From: Bulleidia sp.
GTDB taxonomy: Bacteria; Bacillota_I; Bacilli_A; Erysipelotrichales; Erysipelotrichaceae
Reading direction: 5' to 3'
Length of the DNA stretch: 13,230 nucleotides
Assembly: GCA_016293365.1 (NCBI GenBank)
Contig: JAEDEK010000049.1
Span: 1-13,230 of the forward strand
A model generated the notes under the pieces. That model had not been told where the DNA came from. It saw only the letters and a list, made by a program, of their open reading frames with translations, and ran no database searches. Each line of letters begins with the position of its first letter. Position 1 is the first letter of the stretch. Of the stretch, positions 1 through 5,989 are shown piece after piece. Position numbers and translations under genes: made by a program.

Positions 1-82
1 GAGGAATCATAGATACAATAAATACGGATATTTCCTTTGGTAAGGCAACATTGGCAGCCCACCATGCAACAAAACCATCCAT
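1..82 (-). CDS. Small multidrug-export family membrane protein, N-terminus only
   Basis: Only the first 27 codons lie in the window and the rest runs off the left edge. The protein begins MDGFVAWWAANVALPKEISV and goes on FIVSMIP. An amphipathic start, then LPKE and a hydrophobic stretch reaching SMIP, is how the COG2426/PF06695 'small multi-drug export' membrane proteins begin; in that family the next residues are usually ELRGG, which is outside the window. The ATG at 82 is preceded by GGAGGTGA at 87-94, a strong ribosome binding site with short spacing, and no other in-frame start is near. The gene faces away from the tRNA operon across about 370 bp. The family assignment rests on this short N-terminus, so it is tentative; the presence of a translated start is better supported. 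Confidence 0.55.
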   Translation of the reverse strand, partial: MDGFVAWWAANVALPKEISVFIVSMIP

Positions 83-99
83 ATGGTCACCTCCACAAA

Positions 100-395
100 A
101 ACAACAAGTACTCTATCATACTCAGGTTACGCATGCAATCATATCACATCATGTTGGAAATCATACAATTCGTATCATTGAATCTGATATGCAACAGAAA
201 AAATATCAGCAGAAAAAAGAAACTGGATCTGTTTCCGCCTCATTTTCGATATCAAGCTGTATTATTGTGTGATTTTCATGTGAAATCGCAGTATACATCA
301 ATCCTTCACATGGTTTTATTCAAAAAAGTTTATAATTATTTTTAGCGTGTTTAAGCCATAATCCGGTTTTCTCGAAAAAAAGTTTTATATTTTTG
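100..395. other. Intergenic stretch, no gene recognised
   Basis: This AT-rich gap separates the leftward membrane-protein gene from the rightward tRNA operon. Short reading frames exist on the plus strand, but none has a convincing ribosome binding site or recognisable product. Several TATGAT-like hexamers occur on the minus strand (for example near 108-115 and 136-142) and could serve the leftward gene, but no well-spaced -35 box goes with them. The A/T-rich run just before the tRNA promoter (about 374-395) could act as an UP element for the stable-RNA promoter. I see no riboswitch or repeat. Confidence 0.5.
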
Positions 396-424
396 TTGAC
401 AGAGTCATACTGCTGGGGTATTAT
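396..424 (+). promoter_or_regulatory. Strong sigma-A promoter of the tRNA operon
   Basis: A perfect -35 box TTGACA (396-401) is followed after exactly 17 bp by the -10 box TATTAT (419-424). Runs of A and T lie immediately upstream and resemble an UP element, common at stable-RNA promoters. Transcription would start near 431, about 26 nt before the first tRNA. Confidence 0.88.
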
Positions 425-456
425 ATACGAGCATTCAATGAGATGCAGTCAGTTAT

Positions 457-530
<74 letters not shown>

Positions 531-542
531 CTGATTTCCATT

Positions 543-559
543 ATGAGAACTGTTCTCAT
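543..559 (+). repeat. Palindromic hairpin between the two tRNAs
   Basis: ATGAGAAC and GTTCTCAT form a perfect 8-bp inverted repeat around a single T. The hairpin sits in the 44-nt spacer between tRNA-Ile and tRNA-Ala. It has no T-tract, so it is not a terminator; it may guide RNase processing of the dicistronic precursor, which is an inference. Confidence 0.6.
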
Positions 560-574
560 TGAATTGTAATATAT

Positions 575-647
575 GGGGTTATAGCTCAGCTGGGAGAGCA
601 CCTGCTTTGCAAGCAGGGGGTCAGGAGTTCGATCCTCCTTAGCTCCA
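575..647 (+). tRNA. tRNA-Ala (anticodon TGC)
   Basis: The acceptor stem GGGGTTA pairs with TAGCTCC (one G-T wobble), with A647 as discriminator. The D arm TAGCTCAGCTGGGAGAGCA, an anticodon stem CCTGC/GCAGG holding loop TTTGCAA with anticodon TGC, and a T arm GGAGTTCGATCCTCC are complete. CCA is not encoded. It lies 44 nt after tRNA-Ile and shares its promoter and terminator. The Ile-Ala order is that usually found inside 16S-23S spacers, but no rRNA is present here. Confidence 0.97.
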
Positions 648-654
648 CTTCAAA

Positions 655-682
655 AGGTGATCATATGATCACCTCTTTTTTT
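655..682 (+). terminator. Rho-independent terminator of the tRNA operon
   Basis: A 20-bp perfect palindrome (AGGTGATCAT/ATGATCACCT, 655-674) is followed by C and seven T (676-682). It starts 8 nt after the tRNA-Ala discriminator base. It may also help block transcription arriving on the other strand from the facing pseudogene. Confidence 0.9.
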
Positions 683-687
683 GCATT

Positions 688-1352
688 TTACGCTTGATCC
701 TCTACGATATTGCCATCGATCTGTACAGTCAGATACATCTTTTTCATCTCTGCATCAAAACAGAATTCACGGGATGCCACAATATTCCCCGTAATCACAA
801 AGGGAACAGGCTGCCCAGCATCCTTTGACACTGTCATGATATCGTTATCCATAAAGATATATTCCCCACTTTCTACCGCATGTGAATACGCAGCTTCCTT
901 CCTGCATCATTCGCTCACCATCGATACAGAATATACACCGTTACACTCTGTTGGGATATAAACACCATACTGTTCCATTTTTTCCAGACAGTCCTCTCAT
1001 CCGTACGTGTTTTGACAATTACTTCAGAAATCTCCCCTTCCACCGGAATCGTAACATCAAAATCACCCGTTTCAAAAAAAACGAATACAGCACTGAACCT
1101 GAATCCGACATAAAGCCTGTCATCCTACTGGACAGCATAATATCCACAGAACCCTTCAGGAAATGATCCTGAATAGAATCCGATGATATGTACAGTGTTT
1201 TCCTCTGCTGTTACAGAAGATATCCCCGCACTCTGACAGGCACGAAAACCTCCCAGCTTCCAGCCATATCTACCCGCCAGAAAGATCCCGATCACAATCA
1301 TCACAACTACAAGCATGGCAGCCTTTCCTTTTTTCAGTATTTCCATATCCAT
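688..1352 (-). pseudogene. Decayed gene for a membrane-anchored protein of unknown function
   Basis: Reading leftward from MDMEILKKGKAAML, the product has one N-terminal membrane segment (VVVMIVIGIFLAG) and then an extracytoplasmic part (GFYSGSFPEGFCGYY). At 1125-1127 an in-frame TAG interrupts it, and the same frame continues sensibly with DDRLYVGFRFSAVFVFFETG and DFDVTIPVEGEISEVIVKT. A frame change is then needed near the six-T run at 978-983 (six A on the coding strand; one missing A would explain it), giving MEQYGVYIPTECNGVYSVSM. A second in-frame stop, TGA, is at 907-909, after which CRKEAAYSHAVESGEYIFMD leads to a natural TAA at 688-690. Three lesions in one 220-codon frame indicate a pseudogene. 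I know similar unnamed proteins in gut Firmicutes but cannot assign a function. The exact start (1352 or 1346) is uncertain. Confidence 0.72.
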
Positions 1353-1371
1353 TCCATCCTGTATCTGTATT

Positions 1372-1401
1372 TTACAGGAATGCCTTGACTGCATACGCCA
1401 T
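1372..1401 (-). other. Leader mini-ORF MAYAVKAFL before the pseudogene
   Basis: Nine codons starting at an ATG preceded by AAAAGG and ending in TAA, 20 nt before the pseudogene start. Its sequence resembles the mini-ORF at 2066-2125: both contain GATGGCGTATGCA, then AAGG-ATTC, and end CTGTAA followed by ATACAG. Translation is unproven, and it may simply be a duplicated upstream segment. Confidence 0.25.
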
Positions 1402-1469
1402 CCTTTTCAATACAAATGCGTCTGATTTACAGCAGAAATCAACCAGACATTCTTTTCTGCTGTGTGAAC

Positions 1470-1495
1470 AAAAAAATGACGGCACCCCGTCATTT
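1470..1495 (-). terminator. Terminator of the flavin reductase gene
   Basis: On the minus strand AAATGACGG, loop GGTG, CCGTCATTT form a 9-bp stem followed by more T (from the A run at 1470-1476). The TGA stop of the flavin reductase gene (1490-1492) lies inside the first arm of the stem. Confidence 0.85.
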
Positions 1496-2041
1496 CAGTT
1501 TCTTTCCATCAGAAAATGCCTTTCCGACTGTCTTTCCAAGAGCGATGTATGTGTGATTGACAGGATCAAAGATCACCGGCTTCAGTTTTGCAGGATCAAT
1601 CTTTCCATCGGTCATAATACACTCCTTGGCACATACATTGATGATTTCACCAACAAGGATATCATCCTCATAGCTTTTCACCCTGCATTCCAGTGCCATC
1701 GGCAGTTCTTTGATCAATGGCGCATTAACATGTTCCGCTTTTCCTGCAGTAAAACCTGCTCTTGTAAACTTGTCAGGTACGCGCAATGCACTTTCGATTC
1801 CAACATAATCACATGCGGTGATGGTATCCTCTGTCGCAAAACTCACCGTAAAGGCACCTGTTTTCATCATGTTTTCTGTCGTTTTGTGATGGGACAGGCT
1901 GATGGTGATTTCATTGTTGTCTGTGATACCACCCCAGGCTGCATTCATCGCATCAGCCGTACCATTTTCATCGTATGTTGCAATAATCAATACCGGCATC
2001 GGATACATAAACGGCTGAGGTCCAAAATTTACTCTGTTCAT
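1490..2041 (-). CDS. Flavin reductase-like FMN-binding protein
   Basis: The 183-residue product matches the FMN-binding split-barrel flavin reductase family (PF01613/COG1853). Near the N-terminus it reads PMPVLIIATYDENGTADAMN followed by AAWGGI, the usual 'pVl(i/v)(s/t)t...G..NamtaaW' segment, then ITISLSHHKTT and GAFTVSFA, and later LECRV and ILVGEIINV. Such proteins bind FMN and reduce or carry flavin, or serve as small oxidoreductases; the partner here is unknown. It is cytosolic, with no signal peptide, and its length is normal for the family. The ATG at 2041 is preceded by AAGGAG (2050-2055) at 8-nt spacing. It is a single-gene unit divergent from the membrane protein at 2158 and ends in its own terminator. 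A 19-residue mini-ORF (2066-2125) lies in its leader. Confidence 0.9.
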   Translation of the reverse strand: MNRVNFGPQPFMYPMPVLIIATYDENGTADAMNAAWGGITDNNEITISLSHHKTTENMMKTGAFTVSFATEDTITACDYVGIESALRVPDKFTRAGFTAGKAEHVNAPLIKELPMALECRVKSYEDDILVGEIINVCAKECIMTDGKIDPAKLKPVIFDPVNHTYIALGKTVGKAFSDGKKLK

Positions 2042-2065
2042 ATCTGGTTCTCCTTCTCCTGTATC

Positions 2066-2125
2066 TTACAGGGTCATACCTTGTAATTGCAATCCTAAGA
2101 ATTCCTTAAACGATGCATACGCCAT
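2066..2125 (-). other. Leader mini-ORF MAYASFKEFLGLQLQGMTL before the flavin reductase
   Basis: An ATG with no good ribosome binding site opens 19 codons that end in TAA 24 nt before the flavin reductase ATG. The sequence and its flanks resemble the mini-ORF at 1372-1401: shared upstream AATCAGA, 13 identical bases GATGGCGTATGCA, then AAGG-ATTC and CTGTAA-ATACAG. CCTGTA-AGA-TACAGG around its stop is a perfect 6-bp inverted repeat. It could be a leader peptide or a duplicated non-coding segment. Confidence 0.25.
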
Positions 2126-2157
2126 CACATGATATGATCTGATTCAGGGAGAATACT

Positions 2158-2649
2158 ATGAAACATCAGAAAAGAATATGGATCAATCCATTCACAATGA
2201 CTATTGCCGGATTATGCATCGGCACCATTGCAAGACTGACAGACATTTATGCCCCAAATATCGGAGATATCTTTTCCCAGGTGAGCATCTGGATTCTTTT
2301 CGGTACATGTATCACACTCTACAGTAAAAATAGAAAAGCAGCCATGGTCAATGTTCTTCTGTTCTGCCTGGGCATGCTTGTAACCTACTATGTCACTGCA
2401 GCTTTAACGGATGGTATCTATGGCTGGCCGTTTATCATCGGCTGGACTGTATTTGCTTTGGTGTCTCCATTTCTGTCATATGCAGTATGGATCTGTCAGG
2501 AAAACACCCTTCTTTCAAAGATCATCTCCATCGGTATCATTGTCGTATCCTTTCTTTCCACAATGATTCTGTTTGATCATCTGCGTGTCCATGACTTTCT
2601 GATCAACGGAATTCTATTCCTTATCCTGTTTCTGCAGAAGAAAAAATGA
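2158..2649 (+). CDS. Multi-pass integral membrane protein, unknown function
   Basis: The 163-residue product has about six hydrophobic segments: roughly 13-32, 39-56, 62-83, 89-110, 118-140 and 144-160. It ends in a short basic tail LFLQKKK. A basic start MKHQKR suggests the N-terminus is inside the cell. The pattern (a SIWILFGTCITLYSKNRKAA loop, then NVLLFCLGMLVTYYVTA and YGWPFIIGWTVFAL) recalls small conserved membrane proteins of Firmicutes, perhaps DUF6518-like. I know no function and see no catalytic motif or transporter signature. The ATG at 2158 follows AGGGAGA (2146-2152). A TATGAT box at about 2133-2138 could be its -10 element, but no good -35 box is seen. It converges on the HAD gene and shares a hairpin with it. 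Confidence 0.8.
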   Translation: MKHQKRIWINPFTMTIAGLCIGTIARLTDIYAPNIGDIFSQVSIWILFGTCITLYSKNRKAAMVNVLLFCLGMLVTYYVTAALTDGIYGWPFIIGWTVFALVSPFLSYAVWICQENTLLSKIISIGIIVVSFLSTMILFDHLRVHDFLINGILFLILFLQKKK

Positions 2650-2665
2650 CCGGAAAAGGTCATTT
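2644..2665. terminator. Shared hairpin between converging genes
   Basis: AAATGACC (2644-2651) and GGTCATTT (2658-2665) form an 8-bp stem with a 6-nt loop. The left arm contains the TGA stop of the membrane-protein gene (2647-2649), and the right arm contains the TGA stop of the HAD gene on the other strand (2660-2662). The T-tract is better on the minus strand; for the plus strand the tail TTTCAGTTT is weak. Confidence 0.75.
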
Positions 2666-3430
2666 CAGTTTCTCTTTGGCAACTGCGATTGCCTCTGCTA
2701 TGTTTTCTACGACAAAGTCCGCCGCATCCTTGACTTCCTGCGGGGATGAGTGAAATGTAAACGACAGTTCTCCATCGATAAGCATTGGAATATCATTGTA
2801 GGAATCTCCGATACATACAGTATGATCGCAATGGAACAGCTCCATTGCTTTTATGACGCCTGTTCCCTTGGATACACCCTCAGGTACAATATCCATCCAG
2901 TTACGGTTCTGATAAGCCGCAATATCATCAATTTCCTGGTCCAGCTGTGCAGTAAAGGCTGCAGCCGTTTCATCCATCGGTGTCCAGATCGAGATACCGG
3001 ATATATGAGAATGATTGAGTTCCGCAAGTGTTTTCAGAACAATCTGGTTATCATAGTGGGGGCGACGGTGATCCACAGTATATACATAACCATCTCCATG
3101 CACATAGATCTGATACCCCAGTGCTTCACTTCTTTCATAGATTTCAATCACTCTCTGTAATGGAATTGTCTTTTCCCACAGTATTCTGTAGTCATGATCT
3201 TCCAGAGAAGTAATCAGTCCTCCGGAAGAAGCAATGACATAATCCACTTCAGGAGCACCTTTGAGATCTTCATCCATGCCATGCAGAGGTCTTCCTGTAC
3301 AGATCCCGAAGACATTCCCTTCCTGACGGAAGGCGTCGATCGCTTTCACATCTTCATCCTTGAAGTATCCATTCCCTTTTTCATCCGTAAACCGTAATGT
3401 ACTGTCAAAATCACTCGCAAAAAGAATCAT
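2660..3430 (-). CDS. Cof-type HAD-superfamily phosphatase
   Basis: This 256-residue protein has all four HAD motifs: motif I DFDST with nucleophile D7 and acid/base D9, motif II CTGR with T45, motif III lysine K188 (VSKGTG), and motif IV GDSYNDIPM (G208-M216). The cap inserted between motifs II and III and the closing GDSxNDxxML are typical of the Cof/YidA subfamily (COG0561), which removes phosphate from sugar phosphates, flavin nucleotides or pyridoxal phosphate in the cytosol; the substrate here cannot be told. Motif I has Ser where DGT is most common, a tolerated variant. The ATG at 3430 is preceded by AGAGGA at somewhat long spacing. It is a single-gene unit with a likely TATAAT box at 3461-3466, divergent from the P1 peptidase. 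Confidence 0.93.
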   Translation of the reverse strand: MILFASDFDSTLRFTDEKGNGYFKDEDVKAIDAFRQEGNVFGICTGRPLHGMDEDLKGAPEVDYVIASSGGLITSLEDHDYRILWEKTIPLQRVIEIYERSEALGYQIYVHGDGYVYTVDHRRPHYDNQIVLKTLAELNHSHISGISIWTPMDETAAAFTAQLDQEIDDIAAYQNRNWMDIVPEGVSKGTGVIKAMELFHCDHTVCIGDSYNDIPMLIDGELSFTFHSSPQEVKDAADFVVENIAEAIAVAKEKLK

Positions 3431-3460
3431 CTTCTGTTTTTCCTCTCTTTTCCGCCGTCT

Positions 3461-3466
3461 ATTATA
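3461..3466 (-). promoter_or_regulatory. Probable -10 box of the HAD gene
   Basis: A perfect TATAAT (minus strand) lies about 31 bp upstream of the HAD start codon. No consensus -35 box is seen at 16-18 bp (TATTCG at 17 bp), so the assignment rests on the -10 box and position. Confidence 0.5.
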
Positions 3467-3540
3467 CTCCTGGTTCTCAGATTCGAATACAGCCAGTTAC
3501 AGATCTGCAGCACACAGATGGTTTTTCTGTAGAATCATAC

Positions 3541-3546
3541 TATAAT
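3541..3546 (+). promoter_or_regulatory. Probable -10 box of the P1 peptidase gene
   Basis: A perfect TATAAT sits 25 bp upstream of the chosen ATG (3572), which predicts a leader of about 20 nt containing AGGAG. The upstream ATG at 3545 overlaps this box, so it would not be on the transcript. The -35 region is weak (TGGTTT at 16 bp). Confidence 0.55.
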
Positions 3547-3571
3547 GGATCTGTTATTCAGGAGATCATTT

Positions 3572-4540
3572 ATGAACGCACTACAGACAATACGTATTCA
3601 GGATATCGAAGGATATCAGATCGGCAATGCCGAATATGAAGAACATGCCACAGGGGTAACAGTCATCCTGCCAAAGGGTGGTGCTGTTACAGGCCTTGAC
3701 ATCCGTGGGGGAGGGCCTGCCTCCCGTGAAAGCGGACTGCTGAACCCGCTTGCTGCAAATGATTGTGTCAATGCGGTTGTATTATCCGGTGGCAGTGCCT
3801 TTGGGCTTGACAGTGCAACAGGAGTCATGCAGTATCTGGAAGAAAGAAACATCGGCTTTCCTACCCATGCCGGTGTTGTACCGATTGTATGTACTTCCTG
3901 CATCTATGATCTGATTCTGGACAATACAAAACGACCGGATGCCGCCCTTGGTTATCAGGCATGCATCAACAGCGAATCTTTTCACTACAAAGACGGAAAC
4001 CATGGTGCTGGACTGGGGGCAACGTGTGGTAAGATCTGCGGTACAGATCATATGATGAAATCCGGTATCGGCTCTGCAGCTTTTCAATGTGGTGATCTGA
4101 AAGTTGGAGCTTTAGTGGTTGTCAACTGCTTCGGAGATATCTTTGACTTTGAAACAGGCAGAATGATTGCAGGATGCTATGACTACAGCCGAAAACGTCT
4201 GATCTGCTCAGAAGAAACCATGTATGCCATGCAGGCTGCTCCTGGTCTATTTCATACCAACACAACGATCGGAGCTGTAGTAACAAATGCATCTTTCAAC
4301 AAGACCGAACTGACGAAAATTGCAGGAATGGCACACGATGGTATGGCACGCAGTATCAACCCTGTCCATACACAGCATGATGGGGATTCCATTTATGCTT
4401 TAGCCAACGGTAACGTAAAAGCCGATCTGAATCTGGTCGGTACTCTTGCCGCAAGAGCATTCGCACAGGCTGTAAAAAATGCCGCTTACAGTGCACAGGA
4501 CTATCGTGATCTGATCAGTGCATCATCCATCAACAGGTGA
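3572..4540 (+). CDS. P1-family (S58, DmpA/BapA-like) aminopeptidase
   Basis: The 322-residue protein fits the P1 peptidase family (PF03576). These are Ntn-hydrolase-like enzymes that cut themselves into two chains and then remove N-terminal residues from peptides, D-amino acid amides or beta-peptides. Recognisable segments are RGGGPASRE (45-53), GGSAFGLDSATG (73-84), HGAGLGATCG (144-153), NTTIGAVVTNA (230-240), HDGMARSINPVHTQHDGD (255-272) and YALANG (275-280). The self-cleavage point should be Asn230|Thr231, making Thr231 the nucleophile, where DmpA and BapA use Ser. No signal peptide is seen, so it is probably cytosolic. The ATG at 3572 follows AGGAG (3560-3564); an earlier in-frame ATG at 3545 overlaps the -10 box and is rejected. 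Natural substrates are unknown for most members. Confidence 0.92.
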   Translation: MNALQTIRIQDIEGYQIGNAEYEEHATGVTVILPKGGAVTGLDIRGGGPASRESGLLNPLAANDCVNAVVLSGGSAFGLDSATGVMQYLEERNIGFPTHAGVVPIVCTSCIYDLILDNTKRPDAALGYQACINSESFHYKDGNHGAGLGATCGKICGTDHMMKSGIGSAAFQCGDLKVGALVVVNCFGDIFDFETGRMIAGCYDYSRKRLICSEETMYAMQAAPGLFHTNTTIGAVVTNASFNKTELTKIAGMAHDGMARSINPVHTQHDGDSIYALANGNVKADLNLVGTLAARAFAQAVKNAAYSAQDYRDLISASSINR

Positions 4541-4558
4541 TCTTTGGATCACTTTTTT
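4535..4558. terminator. Terminator of the P1 peptidase gene, shared with the converging gene
   Basis: AGGTGATC, loop TTTG, GATCACTT form an 8-bp stem (one G-T pair) followed by T on the plus strand. The plus-strand TGA stop (4538-4540) lies in the left arm, and the minus-strand TGA of the small Ig-like protein (4549-4551) in the right arm. Only the plus direction has a T-tract, so it terminates mainly the peptidase transcript. Confidence 0.82.
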
Positions 4559-4848
4559 ACATCCACAATCAGAATCTGATCCACCTCATATGTTTCATCC
4601 ATCAACCGGTAGATCACCGCCTGCCTGCCGGGTTGTGATGTATCCACATCCGGCAGAATCAGTCTGCCTGTATCACTGATGGAAGAGGCAATATATACCC
4701 CTGCATCAAAATACTCTCCCTGTTTTACTTCTGCACCCCTGCATTTCAGATGCAACTTCGGCAGTGAATGAAAGGATATACTCCAGATCAGAAGAAAGGA
4801 AAGAATCATACATGTAAAGCCGCCAAGCAGCCAGATTGTTTTTTTCAT
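4549..4848 (-). CDS. Small membrane-anchored protein with Ig-like (DUF5011-type) domain
   Basis: The 99-residue product starts MKKTIWLLGGFTCMILSFLL, a basic end plus a hydrophobic segment to about residue 27. This acts as a membrane anchor or uncleaved signal; no lipobox cysteine follows directly. The rest (about 35-99, with KQGEYFDAGVYIASS, GRLILPDVDTSQPGRQAVIY and DQILIVDV) has the layout of one bacterial Ig-like domain of the DUF5011/Cry22A type: 'G..fD.gv.A.d' then 'vdt..pG...v.Y...d' then 'v.V'. Such domains usually sit on cell-surface proteins; here it is alone. It is predicted to be extracytoplasmic and its role is unknown. The ATG at 4848 follows GGGAGG at 6-nt spacing. It is divergent from the PfkB gene across only 64 bp. 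Confidence 0.8.
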   Translation of the reverse strand: MKKTIWLLGGFTCMILSFLLIWSISFHSLPKLHLKCRGAEVKQGEYFDAGVYIASSISDTGRLILPDVDTSQPGRQAVIYRLMDETYEVDQILIVDVKK

Positions 4849-4900
4849 TGTCAGCCTCCCTACTGTATATTTACCCCTTTTTTCTGGATCTGTGCTGTTT

Positions 4901-4906
4901 TACAAT
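4901..4906 (+). promoter_or_regulatory. Possible -10 box just before the PfkB start
   Basis: TACAAT at 4901-4906 lies 6 bp before the ATG at 4913. If used, transcription would start at or next to the ATG and give a leaderless mRNA, which would explain the missing ribosome binding site. The -35 region is only a T-rich run. Confidence 0.35.
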
Positions 4907-4912
4907 GGATCC

Positions 4913-5842
4913 ATGAAGAAAATACTGTTATTCGGTTCTGCAACAGCAGACATCACTTTAAACATTGACCACCTTCCATCCCTGGAAGAAGATCTGAATC
5001 CATCACATCAGACAATCACACTTGGAGGCTGTGCATGTAATGCCGCCATGATGCTGAAACTGTCTGAGGTTCCATTTACTCTGGCAGTACCTGTTGGTAC
5101 AGGTCTATTTGGAGATTTCGTACGCACGCAGCTTCAAAAAAGGAATATTCCGATCTGGAAGGAAAGCGAAGAAGAAAACGGAAGCTGCACGTGTCTTGTT
5201 ACACCGGATGGAAGCAGAACATTCCTTGCGGTACATGGCGGTGAATACCACTACCGGCCTAAATGGCTGGAAAGCCTGCATCCAGAAGATTACTCGATGG
5301 TTTACATCTGCGGTATTGATCTTGAAGAACCTTGTAATGACTGTCTGATTGACTGGCTGGAGCAGGCACATCTGCCTGTCTGTTTTGCGTGTGGACCAAG
5401 AATCAAAGCCCTGCAGCAGGATCGACTCGAAAGAATCATGGCCCTTCATCCAATCATTCACTGTAATGCAGAAGAGGCGGAAATCCTTCTTGGACGGATT
5501 CAGCTTCCTGTATCCACCATACTGAAAAACGCACGGATGTTATCTGCCGATACGGATAACCTTGTTGTCATTACAGATGGGGAAAGAGGATGTGTGGCAT
5601 GCAACGATGATGAAACACTGTCCATTCCATCTTTCCCGGTAAAACCGGTAGATGGAACTGGTGCAGGAGACAGTCATATCGGTACGATTCTTGCCTGTCT
5701 CTATAAAGGATATTCCCTGAAACGCTCCCTTTCCATTGCATCCATTGTCTCTGCTGCTGTAATTCAAAGGCCGGGTGCAGTCCTTTCCAGACAGGAGTAT
5801 GAAAAACTGATCCCATCCTTCCCGCAGGAAGAGGAAGAATAA
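4913..5842 (+). CDS. PfkB-family carbohydrate/nucleoside kinase
   Basis: The 309-residue protein is a ribokinase-like PfkB kinase (PF00294, COG0524), which moves phosphate from ATP to a sugar or nucleoside in the cytosol. It opens with LLFGSATADITL, has the substrate-side GGCACNAA motif (38-45), PVGTGLFGDF (60-69), NAEEAEIL (185-192, Mg/phosphate region), TDGERG (221-226) and the anion-hole/catalytic motif DGTGAGDS (247-254) with base D253. Length is typical. Cysteines are unusually frequent around 40-42, 92-94, 133-161 and 227-230. The substrate cannot be read from sequence. The ATG at 4913 is preferred because the protein then starts at the usual MKK-hydrophobic beta strand; a GTG at 4892 is possible. 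Neither has a clear ribosome binding site. It ends in its own terminator. Confidence 0.92.
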   Translation: MKKILLFGSATADITLNIDHLPSLEEDLNPSHQTITLGGCACNAAMMLKLSEVPFTLAVPVGTGLFGDFVRTQLQKRNIPIWKESEEENGSCTCLVTPDGSRTFLAVHGGEYHYRPKWLESLHPEDYSMVYICGIDLEEPCNDCLIDWLEQAHLPVCFACGPRIKALQQDRLERIMALHPIIHCNAEEAEILLGRIQLPVSTILKNARMLSADTDNLVVITDGERGCVACNDDETLSIPSFPVKPVDGTGAGDSHIGTILACLYKGYSLKRSLSIASIVSAAVIQRPGAVLSRQEYEKLIPSFPQEEEE

Positions 5843-5868
5843 AGCCCATACAGATACCGGTAATACAC

Positions 5869-5900
5869 CCATCAGAACATGGATGATTCTGATGGTTTTT
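5869..5900 (+). terminator. Terminator of the PfkB gene
   Basis: CCATCAGAA (5869-5877) and TTCTGATGG (5887-5895) form a 9-bp stem with a 9-nt loop, followed by five T (5896-5900). It begins 26 nt after the PfkB stop. Confidence 0.85.
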
Positions 5901-5949
5901 CTGTTATTTCACATCAATTGCATACAGATCATAGAAACCCCAGGAACAG

Positions 5950-5981
5950 AAAAAAGATGAAGATAATGTTTCTCCATCTTT
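5950..5981 (-). terminator. Terminator of the nitroreductase-esterase operon
   Basis: On the minus strand AAGATGGAG (5980-5972) pairs with CTTCATCTT (5962-5954) with one G-T wobble, and T residues follow. It begins 10 nt after the esterase stop codon. Confidence 0.8.
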
Positions 5982-5989
5982 TCAGCACA

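Noticed and set aside
37..345. Plus-strand open frames of 73-102 codons in the left intergenic region
   Set aside because: No ribosome binding site or plausible protein composition, and the start overlaps the minus-strand multidrug-export gene.
1385..2086. Plus-strand open frame of 233 codons
   Set aside because: It lies opposite the flavin reductase gene, has low-complexity Cys/His/Ile-rich composition and no ribosome binding site; it is a shadow frame.
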